The position numbers and the translations under genes were made by a program. Under the pieces are notes generated by a model. That model saw nothing but the letters and a program-made list of their open reading frames with translations, made no database searches and was not told the DNA's origin. Positions 7,910-16,934 of a stretch of 64,000 bases of DNA are shown in pieces. Each line of letters begins with the position of its first letter. Position 1 is the first letter of the stretch. Source of the stretch: Pseudomonas saxonica (GTDB lineage: Bacteria > Pseudomonadota > Gammaproteobacteria > Pseudomonadales > Pseudomonadaceae); assembly GCF_007858365.1 (NCBI RefSeq), contig NZ_VFIO01000001.1, positions 1,483,638 through 1,547,637 on the forward strand, given 5' to 3'.

Positions 7910-10900
7910 ATGTCTGCTTATAAAGTCAGCCTGCGTGAGCTTCGCTTTTTTTTGTGGGAACTGCATAAAACCGACCAGCAGTTTCTCGCACGGGTACCGT
8001 TCAACGACAAGAGTCGTGCCTACTACGATGCCTTGCTGGAGCGCGCCAGGGCGTTCGCTTATGAGTTAGGCAAAGCCTATCAAGCCTCCGACCGACAGGA
8101 ATGCCACTTGCTGGAAAACGGCACAGTCGAAATCCCCAAGGAATTCCACGGGCTTTGGCAACGCTATAAGGCTGAGTGGATTCAGGTGCTGGGCAACGAC
8201 AGCGAATCGCAGCAACCCTCCATGCCCCCCCTGATCCGGCAAACCATTCAGGAAATGTTCATGGGTGCCAACCCGGCGTTCATGACCTACGGCGGCTTCA
8301 ATTTTCCGGCCATCAAGCTATTGAAGCTGCACGGTAGCGCAGCGCAAAAGGCAACGTACTTGCGCAAGCTTCAGCACTACGACTGGGACGCGTGTTTCTG
8401 CGCCACCGAGCAGCAGGCGGGCAGCGACCTGACCGCTGTCACCACACTCGCAAAGCCTCTTGAAAACGGCGAATACGCCGTCAGCGGCGAAAAAGTCTAC
8501 ATCTCGGCGGGCATGCATTCGCTGACTGAAAACACCGTTTATTTTGTCTTGGGCCGCATCAACACCACGACCTCGACCTCTTACTCCCTGTCCTGCCTGC
8601 TAGTGCCGCGTTTCTGGCCCAACCCGGTGACCGGTGAGTTGGAAGACAACCACGTCGAGTGCACGTCATTACTGCGCAAAATGGGATTGAAGGGCTGCGC
8701 CAATACCCACCTGGTGTTTGGTCGAAGCGGCACTACCCGCGCTGTGCTGCTGGGCGACCGCAAAAATGCCGGCTTGCTGCAACTGGTGCCCTTGATGAAT
8801 CAGGCGCGTATGAGCACGGCGATTATCGGCCTGGGTTTGGCGTCCAGCGCCTATCTGCATTCAGTGGATTTCGCCGGTAAACGGATCCAGGGCCGCGCCA
8901 TCAGTCGAACGTCCGATGCCAGCGCTCCCCCTCAGGCCATCATCGAACACGCTGATGTACAGCGCATGCTGCTGGAAATGAAGGCTCGGGTAGAGGGCTG
9001 CCGTGGGCTGCTCGGCAAATTGACCGGTGCCTCGACCCAGGCGTTTGCCCTGGAAGCCGACTCTGCACTGGACGAAGCCCAGATCGAAAAATACCGCAAG
9101 CTGGTGCTGTTGTTCACCCCGGTGTGCAAGGCTTTTGTCTCGGACCAAGCCTGGAAAATCTGCGAACTGGCGATACAAGTGCATGGCGGCATCGGCTACA
9201 CCGATGCTTACCCTGTCGAGCAAAATGCGCGCGACGTAAAAATCCTGTCGATCTGGGAAGGTACTAACTACATCCAGTCTCAGGACTTGGTGCGCGACAA
9301 GCTGGGATTTGGCAGGAACTCACGCCTGATCAAGTTTCTGCGTGAAGAACTGGATGCCTTTTTGAGCAGCAAAATGGCCGTCAGTACTGAACTGAACGAC
9401 ACATTCCCGGCACTGGAAAACGCCATGCTCGCCGTTGAGCAGGCGCTTTCACGTATCAATGAGCACGTGCGTGCAGGCCGCACCCACGAAACCAGCCAGT
9501 TCTATACCCGTTTTCTGGAAATGATCGGCCTCACCGCCAGCGCCTGGGTGCTGCTTGAATCGGCCTGCGTGGCAGAGCGTCAGTTGCTCCAGCCACAGAG
9601 TGCCGAAGAAGCCGCTTTTTACCGTGGCAAGGTCAAAACCGCGCACTATTTTTTCGCCAACATCCTGCCGACGGTTACGCAACACGCCCACACCCTGGAA
9701 AACCTGCTGGTCGCTCACTGCAGCATTGGGCTTGATGAGTTGGTACAGACAGACACTCCGACACCCGCATCGCCGCAGAGCCTGTTTGGCGGACCGCGCA
9801 CGCTGTATCGCGGCACTAATATCGACGGCGCCACGATAGAGCCAAATGAAGGCCTGTGGGTCAGGGGTCGCAACCTCAATGACCTGATCGGCATCGTCGA
9901 CTTCCCCACTGCACTATGGCTGGCGTGGTTTGGCAGCATGCCGTCCACTGCACAGAGCCAGGCCGTTGATGCCGTGCTGGTGCACATTGCCGACCACCTG
10001 TCGCAAGCCCCCGCCTATCGGCGTGGTATCGAAGCCGTCGCCGACAGCGGTGCAGGCATCGTTCAAGCCGCAGCCTGCGGCCTGCTCGGCGATCTGGCAG
10101 CGCTGGAAACTATCGCCCTGAGCGAAGCGACCGCGCGCGGTTTGCCCACGCATCAGGATTTCATCCTGGGCCTGATCAGCGTTGCCTCAACCCCGCATTT
10201 CCTGCACGCGGCGCTCGGGTATGCAGCCCCCGGCGCACCATCAACCCAGCACGCCGAGGCCGTGTTGACTGCAATGGGTGCGCCCCATATCGATCCAGTA
10301 TCCATTCGTGTCGTCGACGCCCTGCTGGTGGCCTGGCACGCCGGTTTCGGCTACATCACGCCGACGGTGCTGGTTCCACGTACCGCCATCGGCACCGGCG
10401 TCACCCTTGCGCAGGCCGTGGCGGCCGGTTTCATGGCCAGCGGGCCGAAACATGTCGGCGCAGCAGAAGAGGCAATGACCTGGCTCAAGACCATCCGTGC
10501 ACAAGACAGCCATGCGGACATACGGCAAGCGGTCGACCACGCGCTGGATCAACCGGGCAACTTGCTATTCGGCTTCGGCCATCCGCTGTTTGTGCAGGAT
10601 CCACGGCCGCCGCATATCAGTGACCTGTTTGCCAAATGGGGCTTCGGGGGGCGCTACCTGGAGATCTTCGACGTCGTCTGTGCCCACGTCCTGGAACGTA
10701 AAGGCTTACGTCCGAATATAGATTTCATCACCGCCGCGGCCCTGCTCGATCTCGGCGTGACGCAGGCCCGCTGGAGTGTTGGCCTGGGGCTCTGTGGCCG
10801 GGTGGCTGCCATGGTCGCGCATGCCATCGAGCGACGTGATCGCCCTGCTTTCGGTGTGAACAGCAAAGCCGCGCGCAAGTTGTTGGCCACCGTGCCAGTG

Positions 10901-10912
10901 GGTTGGCTGTAG
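7910..10912 (+). CDS. Acyl-CoA dehydrogenase fused to a citrate synthase-like domain
   Basis: A 1000-residue two-enzyme fusion. Residues 1 to about 620 are a long-type acyl-CoA dehydrogenase (DmdC/FadE5-like): C-A-T-E-Q-Q-A-G-S-D flavin region, Q-V-H-G-G-I-G-Y, and I-W-E-G-T-N with the catalytic base Glu450, followed by the extra C-terminal helical domain of that subfamily. Residues about 624-1000 are citrate synthase/citryl-CoA lyase-like with the whole triad: His848 (G-P-K-H), His891 (G-F-G-H-P, then D-P-R with Arg899) and Asp938 (P-N-I-D). Both halves look active. One half should desaturate an acyl thioester, the other should join or cleave a C-C bond between an acyl-CoA and an oxoacid. 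The frame is uninterrupted across the junction, so it is not a sequencing artefact of two genes. I know no characterised enzyme with this pairing. Confidence 0.9.
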   Translation: MSAYKVSLRELRFFLWELHKTDQQFLARVPFNDKSRAYYDALLERARAFAYELGKAYQASDRQECHLLENGTVEIPKEFHGLWQRYKAEWIQVLGNDSESQQPSMPPLIRQTIQEMFMGANPAFMTYGGFNFPAIKLLKLHGSAAQKATYLRKLQHYDWDACFCATEQQAGSDLTAVTTLAKPLENGEYAVSGEKVYISAGMHSLTENTVYFVLGRINTTTSTSYSLSCLLVPRFWPNPVTGELEDNHVECTSLLRKMGLKGCANTHLVFGRSGTTRAVLLGDRKNAGLLQLVPLMNQARMSTAIIGLGLASSAYLHSVDFAGKRIQGRAISRTSDASAPPQAIIEHADVQRMLLEMKARVEGCRGLLGKLTGASTQAFALEADSALDEAQIEKYRKLVLLFTPVCKAFVSDQAWKICELAIQVHGGIGYTDAYPVEQNARDVKILSIWEGTNYIQSQDLVRDKLGFGRNSRLIKFLREELDAFLSSKMAVSTELNDTFPALENAMLAVEQALSRINEHVRAGRTHETSQFYTRFLEMIGLTASAWVLLESACVAERQLLQPQSAEEAAFYRGKVKTAHYFFANILPTVTQHAHTLENLLVAHCSIGLDELVQTDTPTPASPQSLFGGPRTLYRGTNIDGATIEPNEGLWVRGRNLNDLIGIVDFPTALWLAWFGSMPSTAQSQAVDAVLVHIADHLSQAPAYRRGIEAVADSGAGIVQAAACGLLGDLAALETIALSEATARGLPTHQDFILGLISVASTPHFLHAALGYAAPGAPSTQHAEAVLTAMGAPHIDPVSIRVVDALLVAWHAGFGYITPTVLVPRTAIGTGVTLAQAVAAGFMASGPKHVGAAEEAMTWLKTIRAQDSHADIRQAVDHALDQPGNLLFGFGHPLFVQDPRPPHISDLFAKWGFGGRYLEIFDVVCAHVLERKGLRPNIDFITAAALLDLGVTQARWSVGLGLCGRVAAMVAHAIERRDRPAFGVNSKAARKLLATVPVGWL

Positions 10913-10990
10913 GACAAGAAACGAGCAAGCCGCACCTGATATTCAAACGCTGAATTTTCTTCCAACGCCATCCACGACGAGAACGTTTAC

Positions 10991-11653
10991 ATGTTATTGA
11001 AAAATCTACGACCTGCCGACGAATACGACCGCTTTGCCTCGCAAGCACTGGAACCCTGGGATGTGTTGTTCGTCACCCGCATCCGCCAGATTGCCCGCGA
11101 CTTGCAGCCCGGCGCTCTGGTCGATATCGGCACCGCCACCGTCGTGGTCCCGGTGCGCCTGGCGGCCGACCCCGTATTAAAGGGCTGGCATTTCATCGGC
11201 CTGGATCTGGACGAAACCATGCTCGAAGGGGGCCGGCCGCGCATCGAAGCCTTGGGCCTGAGCGATGCCATCGAACTCAAGGTGGGCGACGCCCTGGACC
11301 TGCCCTTCGCGGACAACAGTCTGACAATGGCTGTCAGCCGCGCCACCTTGCATCACTTGCCGGACAAGGTGAAAAGCCTGACGGAGATGTATCGCGTATT
11401 GCAGCCGGGCGGAGTTGGCCTGGTGCACGACATGCGCCGCGACGTCGCCCCCGACTTGCTGGAAAAATTCACTCAAATGCGCGCTTCAGTGGGTTATCCA
11501 CCGACCCATGTCGAAGAAAAAGTCACCCTCGAAGAAGCGCGCGCGCTGGTCGTCGAGGCCGGTCTGGACCACTGCACGGTAGTGACCAGCCCCAGCTCCG
11601 GCATGGGTGCGCTGGGTTTCGAAATCCTCATTAAAAAGCCTGTGTTGGCTTGA
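10991..11653 (+). CDS. Class I SAM-dependent methyltransferase
   Basis: Protein of 220 residues with the Rossmann methyltransferase motifs: motif I V-D-I-G-T-A-T at 44-50, an acidic ribose-binding segment G-L-D-L-D, D-A-L-D-L-P-F, and the post-motif R-V-L-Q-P-G-G typical of the UbiE/Methyltransf_11 group. It would methylate O, N or C of the cluster product. It stands 78 nt after the fusion gene, the widest gap in the cluster, with no clear promoter or terminator in the gap. Motif I lacks the usual G-C-G, having G-T-A instead, which still leaves the first glycine. The acceptor atom cannot be predicted. Confidence 0.88.
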   Translation: MLLKNLRPADEYDRFASQALEPWDVLFVTRIRQIARDLQPGALVDIGTATVVVPVRLAADPVLKGWHFIGLDLDETMLEGGRPRIEALGLSDAIELKVGDALDLPFADNSLTMAVSRATLHHLPDKVKSLTEMYRVLQPGGVGLVHDMRRDVAPDLLEKFTQMRASVGYPPTHVEEKVTLEEARALVVEAGLDHCTVVTSPSSGMGALGFEILIKKPVLA

Positions 11654-11678
11654 TATGCAACTCGCCAGGGGAAAGACT

Positions 11679-12740
11679 ATGGACCAACGTACAGATCGGG
11701 CTGAGCACTTTCAGGAAATGCTGGGCAGCTCGCAGGTACAGTGTGGTTTTCTGTCACCTGAGCGCATGCCGCTCGTCATTACGCCTGTAGACAGCACGCT
11801 AAGCGGTGACCGCGAGGTTTTTGCGACGTGGTATCGCCACCATCAGGCGGTCTTCGACAGCATGCTGCTGGAATTCGGTTGCCTGTTGTTCCGTGGCTTT
11901 CCACTGCGCGAAAACGCGGACTTCCAGGCTATTGCGCAGAACTATCCTGAGCATGCGTTCGGTTATATCGGCGGCGCCACGCCACGCAAGAACATCGAGG
12001 GCAGAGTCTACGAATCGACTCGTATCCCGGCCACCCTGAAAATCGGTCTGCATCAGGAAAAGGCCTACATGGCGCACTACCCACAGAAATTGGCCTTCTT
12101 TTGCAAACATCCCTCCGAACAAGGCGGCGAAACCATACTGTGTGACATGCGAGCCGTTACCCGCCGCCTGCCACCGTCACTGATCGAACGTCTCTGCGCC
12201 GCGCGCATTTTGTACTTGCGCAACTTCCGGGCACCCAGCACGCCCGAGAATGAACCGCGCAACACCCACATGCGCGAATACCACCGGCCCTGGGATGAAG
12301 CGTTCCTGACCGATGATCCGCAGCGGGTGGAACAGCTGTGCCGCGATACTGACCTCGATTACCAGTGGCTCGAAGATGGCAGCATCACGGTGTCGCATAC
12401 CGGTGACGCCGTTTTAAAACATCCGCTGACGGGCGAACCTATATGGTTCAATCAACTGTCGACCCAACATAACAACACCCGCTCCCTCGGCAAGCCGGGT
12501 TACACCTACATCCAGCACGCCTATCAGGACAAACTGGCACGCCCGTACGATGTGCGGCTCGGCGATGGTACGCCGATCTCGGAGGCTGAAATCGCGCCTA
12601 TTTACGACGCATTGGAGGCGCAGGAGATCGCCTTTCCCTGGCACAGCGGTGACCTGCTGTTGATCGATAACATTGCCGTCGCCCATGGCCGCAATCCCTT
12701 CAAAGGCAAACGCGATGTCCAAGTCGCGTTGTTCGATTGA
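11679..12740 (+). CDS. TauD/SyrP-like Fe(II)/2-oxoglutarate-dependent oxygenase
   Basis: Protein of 353 residues of the TauD/TfdA family, closer to the SyrP-type members in natural-product clusters. The metal triad is His125-x-Glu127 (L-H-Q-E-K-A-Y; Glu in place of the usual Asp) and His336 (V-A-H-G-R), with Arg345 placed to bind the 2-oxoglutarate carboxylate. It would hydroxylate, desaturate or cyclise an aliphatic, often amino-acid-derived, substrate. The ATG at 11679 is preferred because AGGGGA lies 6-7 nt upstream; an in-frame ATG at 11655 has no such site. It ends 2 nt before the ABC ATPase start. HxE instead of HxD is known in SyrP-like proteins, so it is not evidence of inactivity. 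Confidence 0.88.
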   Translation: MDQRTDRAEHFQEMLGSSQVQCGFLSPERMPLVITPVDSTLSGDREVFATWYRHHQAVFDSMLLEFGCLLFRGFPLRENADFQAIAQNYPEHAFGYIGGATPRKNIEGRVYESTRIPATLKIGLHQEKAYMAHYPQKLAFFCKHPSEQGGETILCDMRAVTRRLPPSLIERLCAARILYLRNFRAPSTPENEPRNTHMREYHRPWDEAFLTDDPQRVEQLCRDTDLDYQWLEDGSITVSHTGDAVLKHPLTGEPIWFNQLSTQHNNTRSLGKPGYTYIQHAYQDKLARPYDVRLGDGTPISEAEIAPIYDALEAQEIAFPWHSGDLLLIDNIAVAHGRNPFKGKRDVQVALFD

Positions 12741-12742
12741 AC

Positions 12743-13747
12743 ATGAACAGTCAACGCCTGATGACGGACGACAAACCCGGGCTGTCCGAAAATGCCCTGC
12801 ATCCTGAGAGGCAGCACGCACGCACGCGCATTGATGAACCCTATGCGGCGGCGGCCAAACTTATCCAGGTCAGCGCCGGCAGTTTCCGCTTCGAGGTCCG
12901 CGATCTGTATTTCGAACGCGGTCGCCATACCGCCATCATCGGCCCCAATGGGGCCGGCAAGAGCACCCTGATCGAAGCCTTGCTCGGGTTCCGGCAGGCG
13001 CATCTGGAAGGCGCTCAGATTCTGGGGGTTCCAGCGGCGCGTTTTCTGCAAAGCACCCGGCACCGCAAGCGACTGGGGGTGCAACTGCAGCGGGTCGAAT
13101 ATGAAGACTCGTCCAATGTCAGAGAGATTCTCGATTTGCATCTGGCCCTGTACGGCAAGCAAGACCCACAGGTGGCGCAGGCACTGGATATCGAAGCGCT
13201 GCGCACACTCCCCTATCGGGCACTGTCACGTGGCCAGAAGCAGCGGCTCGATTTGTTCGTGGCGCTGGCTCACCATCCGGAAATTGCAATCCTTGACGAA
13301 CCCTTTACCGGGCTTGACCGGGCGTATATCGAACGCGTCGCACACCTGCTGCGGTACGAGCTGGCTGACCTGACCATCATTATGATTTGCCACTCGGTTG
13401 AGGAACTGGATACAGCAAGCGATGTGGTGTGGGTGTGCAACGGCGGGGTTGAGTATCGGGGCGATAAAGAAGCATTGAAGAACCGCCTGGTTGGCGCCTT
13501 CCATGCCTATTTGCAGCTGGACGACCGTGATCAGATCAACGCCATCTATCAACAGTTGGAACGCGAAGGCGCCACGCTGCGGCTGTCGAGGCCTTCAAGT
13601 AATGAAATCAGCGTCTATGGCACCCAGGAACTGGACCGGTCGATACGCACCCTGATCGGTCATGTCGCGTTCCAGCACTTTGAGTTCGGCCCCACCCACT
13701 ACCGCGATATGTTGCACCTCTGCGCCCAGGGGGAACAGCATGTTTAG
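12743..13747 (+). CDS. ABC transporter ATP-binding protein
   Basis: Protein of 334 residues with a complete nucleotide-binding domain: Walker A G-P-N-G-A-G-K-S-T at 67-75, signature L-S-R-G-Q at 161-165, Walker B I-L-D-E-P with Asp185/Glu186, and an H-loop histidine in I-C-H-S. An N-terminal tail of about 40 residues and a roughly 80-residue C-terminal extension flank it. Pairing with the ABC-2-type permease that overlaps its 3' end indicates an exporter, probably for product secretion and self-resistance. ATG at 12743 is chosen over an in-frame TTG at 12737 inside the preceding gene. Confidence 0.93.
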   Translation: MNSQRLMTDDKPGLSENALHPERQHARTRIDEPYAAAAKLIQVSAGSFRFEVRDLYFERGRHTAIIGPNGAGKSTLIEALLGFRQAHLEGAQILGVPAARFLQSTRHRKRLGVQLQRVEYEDSSNVREILDLHLALYGKQDPQVAQALDIEALRTLPYRALSRGQKQRLDLFVALAHHPEIAILDEPFTGLDRAYIERVAHLLRYELADLTIIMICHSVEELDTASDVVWVCNGGVEYRGDKEALKNRLVGAFHAYLQLDDRDQINAIYQQLEREGATLRLSRPSSNEISVYGTQELDRSIRTLIGHVAFQHFEFGPTHYRDMLHLCAQGEQHV

Positions 13748-14828
13748 CATACTGGCGATATTGACGCGCAACGAGCTGCTGGGGTTTTTTCGCAGCAAAT
13801 CGGCGTTGTTCTGGGCGCTGGCCTTTCCCATTCTGCTGCTGACCGTGATGCTGATGGCTTTCGGTCATCCTGGCTCACTCGGCACGGTCAATGTCCAGTT
13901 TGTGGACGCTGACCAGGCCAGCTCGGATACCAGCTGCCAGTTGGCGATTGAGCAGGCATTTGCGGGAGGAGATCCAGTAAAGGCCAGTTTTTCAACCGTC
14001 AGCAGCACGGCTGCCTCCGCAGCAGATACGGTACGCATCGTATTTGCGGCAGGCGCCGAACCGCTGCAGGTGCACTATGACTTCAAGGGTCAGCTCGCGG
14101 TACGCGCCGCCGCGCGCGTGATCGAGATCGCCGCGGTCAGGTGTTCGGCGGCCAAGCGCGGGATTGTGTCGACAGACCTGGTGCGTTTCGAAGATACGGC
14201 CTCCGGCGCCAAGCCCTTCGACTACGGCCAGTTTTTCACAACCGGCATTTTGGTCATCTGTTTGATGTCACTGGGCATCATGTCCACCGCCTTATCGATT
14301 GCAAGCTTGCGTGAGCACAATGCACTCAAGATCTACGCCTGCTTTCCCGTGCCGAAGCTGGTGTTTCTGGCCTCGATCCTCCTGTCTCGGGTCGTCATGA
14401 TGCTGATTTCGGTGGGCACCTTGCTGTTGGTGGCGCGTTATGGATACGGCATCGACATCTCGCTGTGGAGTTCGCAAACCTTGCGTGCGTTGCCGGTCAT
14501 TCTGCTGGGCGGCGCCATGTTGCTGTGCCTCGGCACCCTGCTGGCCAGCCGAACCTCCTCGGTAAAAGAAACCGAATTGCTTTGCCATCTGATCCATTAC
14601 CCGGCCCTGTTCTTCGGCAACCTGACCATCCCGTTGAACGATGCGCCCGCCTGGATCAAAAACATTCTCTCGGTGATTCCGATCAACCAGTTTGTCTCGG
14701 TACTGCGTCAAGTGATGCTCGAAGGTGCTTCGTTGCCTTCGCTGTGGCTGCCCTTGTTGACCATGGCAGGCTGGACCGCATTGTTTCTCACCGCAGCAAC
14801 CTTAATGTTCCGCTGGCACAAGAGTTAA
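13740..14828 (+). CDS. ABC-2-type transporter permease
   Basis: Protein of 362 residues starting at an ATG that overlaps the ATPase stop by 8 nt. An N-terminal hydrophobic segment at about 24-42, a periplasmic domain of roughly 140 residues, then about five closely spaced membrane segments in the C-terminal half give the layout of ABC-2/DrrB-like permeases with one large extracytoplasmic loop. It would form a homodimer with the upstream ATPase to export the cluster product. Substrate cannot be read from sequence. Confidence 0.9.
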   Translation: MFSILAILTRNELLGFFRSKSALFWALAFPILLLTVMLMAFGHPGSLGTVNVQFVDADQASSDTSCQLAIEQAFAGGDPVKASFSTVSSTAASAADTVRIVFAAGAEPLQVHYDFKGQLAVRAAARVIEIAAVRCSAAKRGIVSTDLVRFEDTASGAKPFDYGQFFTTGILVICLMSLGIMSTALSIASLREHNALKIYACFPVPKLVFLASILLSRVVMMLISVGTLLLVARYGYGIDISLWSSQTLRALPVILLGGAMLLCLGTLLASRTSSVKETELLCHLIHYPALFFGNLTIPLNDAPAWIKNILSVIPINQFVSVLRQVMLEGASLPSLWLPLLTMAGWTALFLTAATLMFRWHKS

Positions 14829-14875
14829 GCCCGGGACTCAGGCATTTCATTGCACCTCTATTCAAGGAAACCAGC

Positions 14876-15418
14876 ATGTCTGTCAGCCAGTTAGGCCGTG
14901 CCTATTTGTCGAATGCCAGTGCATTCATTCCGGTGATCGTGTTCCTGTTGTATGGCCGTTTCGGCCCAGGTGAGGCAGGCGTGCGCTGGGAGACCGCGTA
15001 TGTGGTCAGCGGTGTTATCAGCATTGCGCATATGTTCTGGCTGTTCAAATACCGCCCTGGCCATTGGATCGCACTGAGCGTCGACCTGTATCTGATGATT
15101 GGCGCCCTGTTGGCCTCGGTCTCTACTGCAGCGTTGCAAGTGTGGGGGCAGGAGCTTGGGGCAGCGCCCGTGCTGGCTTGTGTATTCGTGATTGGCATAG
15201 CTGCCACCCGGCTTTCTCCTCTCGGTTTCATCGGCGAAACCAGCAGCGATCAGGGGTTGGTCCGAAAACTCTCTGTGATGCTGCTGGCTGGCGCGGCAAT
15301 CGCAGTCGCGGTGTCGCTGACGTTTCGCCATAACACGCTGCTGGGAGGCGTATTGCCCATCGTCGCACTGGTGCTGGTACGCAGCCAGTTGCTCAAACGC
15401 ATGGTTGCCACGCAATGA
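14876..15418 (+). CDS. Small polytopic membrane protein, third part of the exporter locus
   Basis: Protein of 180 residues with about five to six hydrophobic segments spread over its length and short loops; no soluble domain. Family not recognised. AAGGAAA lies just upstream of the ATG at 14876; a longer frame further left lies inside the permease gene and is rejected. It sits between the permease and the FAD enzyme and its stop overlaps the next ATG (ATGA), so it is co-translated with both. An accessory exporter or immunity component is the natural guess, on position only. Confidence 0.8.
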   Translation: MSVSQLGRAYLSNASAFIPVIVFLLYGRFGPGEAGVRWETAYVVSGVISIAHMFWLFKYRPGHWIALSVDLYLMIGALLASVSTAALQVWGQELGAAPVLACVFVIGIAATRLSPLGFIGETSSDQGLVRKLSVMLLAGAAIAVAVSLTFRHNTLLGGVLPIVALVLVRSQLLKRMVATQ

Positions 15419-16854
15419 GCGACCTGGAAAAAACCGTGGACAGACAAGCCTCGGGACTCGACGCGTTCCTGGCCGAAGTCGCCGAAGTGTTGGGGCAGGC
15501 GTCACTGCTGACCGGAGCGGCCTGTGCCCCCTATGAAATTGACGTTGCTCATTGCCGTGGCAAAGCGGCGGCGGTCGTCATCCCGCGCGATACCCACGCG
15601 GTCAGCGCGCTGATGCGCATCGCTGTGCGCCATCGCATACGGCTGATCGCCCAAGGCAACCGCAGCGGATTGGTGGGCGGTGCCATCACCGACAACTCCG
15701 GCAAGCAAGTGATCGTTTCCCTTTCGCGCCTGCGCCGAGTGCGCGAGATTGATCCCTTGAACCGCACGGTCATTGTCGAAGCCGGCGCACTCTTGTCAGA
15801 ACTCAATCGCACACTGGAAACCCACTCGCTGTATTTTCCTGTCGATATCGGCAGCGATCCGGCGATAGGCGGATTAATCGGCGCCAATGCCGGCGGCAGC
15901 CGCTTGCTCAAGCATGGCGACGTGCGTCATAACCTGCTCGGTATCGAGGCGGTTCTGGCCGATGGTGACGGCACCGTGGTGCAGCTGCTGGCACCGCTGC
16001 GCAAGAACAATACCGGGCTTGACCTCAAGCAATTGTTTGTCGGCACCGGTGGCGCCTTCGGGATCATTACGGCGGCGACGCTGGAACTCCAGCGCATCGA
16101 CCAGTCGACGCAGAGCATGTTTGTAGCCTTGCCTGACCATGCGGCAGCGCTTGAGGTGCTGCATGCCTTCGAGCTTCATTTTGGCGATCTACTGGGCGCT
16201 TTCGAAGTGATATCCGACGCGGCTCTGGCCATTACCTTGCGCAACTTCCCCACGCTGCGCCACCCGTTCGGCCAATCGTCGGCAGGTTGTTATGCCCTGA
16301 TAGAGATCGCCAGCAGCATGCCTGGCTTGCACACGATTTTTGCGCAACGAACGGAACAGGTGTTGGAACAGCTCTATGAAAGCGACCGGATTCTCGACGC
16401 CGCCTTGGGCAATACCAGCAGCTTTTGGCCGCTGCGAGACAACCTGCCGCTGGCCATCGCCAAGGAAGGTCTCCCGCTCTCGTTCGACGTGGCATTTTCG
16501 CGCTCGCGATTGGTCGCTTTCCGCGATCAAGCTGCACAGTGGTTACAGCACGAACATCCGCTGCTGCAGCTTTACGATTTCGGCCATTTTGCCGACGGCG
16601 GCTGCCATTTGATTGTGCTAATCCCGCACGCCTGTATCGCCCAGTACGGCATCGCCAAGGTGGTCGCTTTGCGTAGCGGCCTCTACAAGCTGGTGTCGGA
16701 AAACGGCGGCTGCTTCAGTGCAGAGCATGGCGTCGGGCCCGTAAATGCCGCTTATTACAGTAAGTACACGGCCCCTAAGGTGCAGGAAATCAGCAGGGCT
16801 ATGCAGCATTTGATGGACCCGCAGGCTGTGTTGGGCCGCTACCGCTACACATAG
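15415..16854 (+). CDS. FAD-linked D-2-hydroxyacid dehydrogenase-like oxidoreductase
   Basis: Protein of 479 residues with the two-domain plan of the GlcD/D-2-hydroxyglutarate dehydrogenase/D-lactate dehydrogenase group: a PCMH FAD-binding half (G-N-R-S-G-L-V-G-G, then G-A-N-A-G-G-S and G-T-G-G-A-F-G-I) and an FAD-oxidase C-terminal half ending with A-E-H-G-V-G-P. All landmarks for a working flavoenzyme are there. It would oxidise a 2-hydroxy acid to a 2-oxo acid. In this cluster it may oxidise a hydroxylated intermediate or supply an oxoacid to the citrate synthase-like domain at 9779-10912. The ATG overlaps the preceding stop. Confidence 0.88.
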   Translation: MSDLEKTVDRQASGLDAFLAEVAEVLGQASLLTGAACAPYEIDVAHCRGKAAAVVIPRDTHAVSALMRIAVRHRIRLIAQGNRSGLVGGAITDNSGKQVIVSLSRLRRVREIDPLNRTVIVEAGALLSELNRTLETHSLYFPVDIGSDPAIGGLIGANAGGSRLLKHGDVRHNLLGIEAVLADGDGTVVQLLAPLRKNNTGLDLKQLFVGTGGAFGIITAATLELQRIDQSTQSMFVALPDHAAALEVLHAFELHFGDLLGAFEVISDAALAITLRNFPTLRHPFGQSSAGCYALIEIASSMPGLHTIFAQRTEQVLEQLYESDRILDAALGNTSSFWPLRDNLPLAIAKEGLPLSFDVAFSRSRLVAFRDQAAQWLQHEHPLLQLYDFGHFADGGCHLIVLIPHACIAQYGIAKVVALRSGLYKLVSENGGCFSAEHGVGPVNAAYYSKYTAPKVQEISRAMQHLMDPQAVLGRYRYT

Positions 16855-16934
16855 CGCCAAAGAAATCTGAAACCCCTGCACCGATCAATTCAAGCCATAC
16901 GTGTCTGACGATGGCACAGCACGCTATAGGAAAT

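Noticed and set aside
4113..10912. Idea that the PLP enzyme, TauD-like oxygenase and citrate synthase-like domain mark a citrate-type (NIS) siderophore cluster
   Set aside because: No IucA/IucC-type synthetase, TonB receptor or siderophore-interacting protein is in the visible part, and the ACP and KAS-III-like genes do not fit.
14465..14875. Long frame extending the small membrane protein to the left
   Set aside because: It lies inside the ABC permease gene in another frame and is hydrophilic, unlike the membrane protein; AAGGAAA supports the ATG at 14876.
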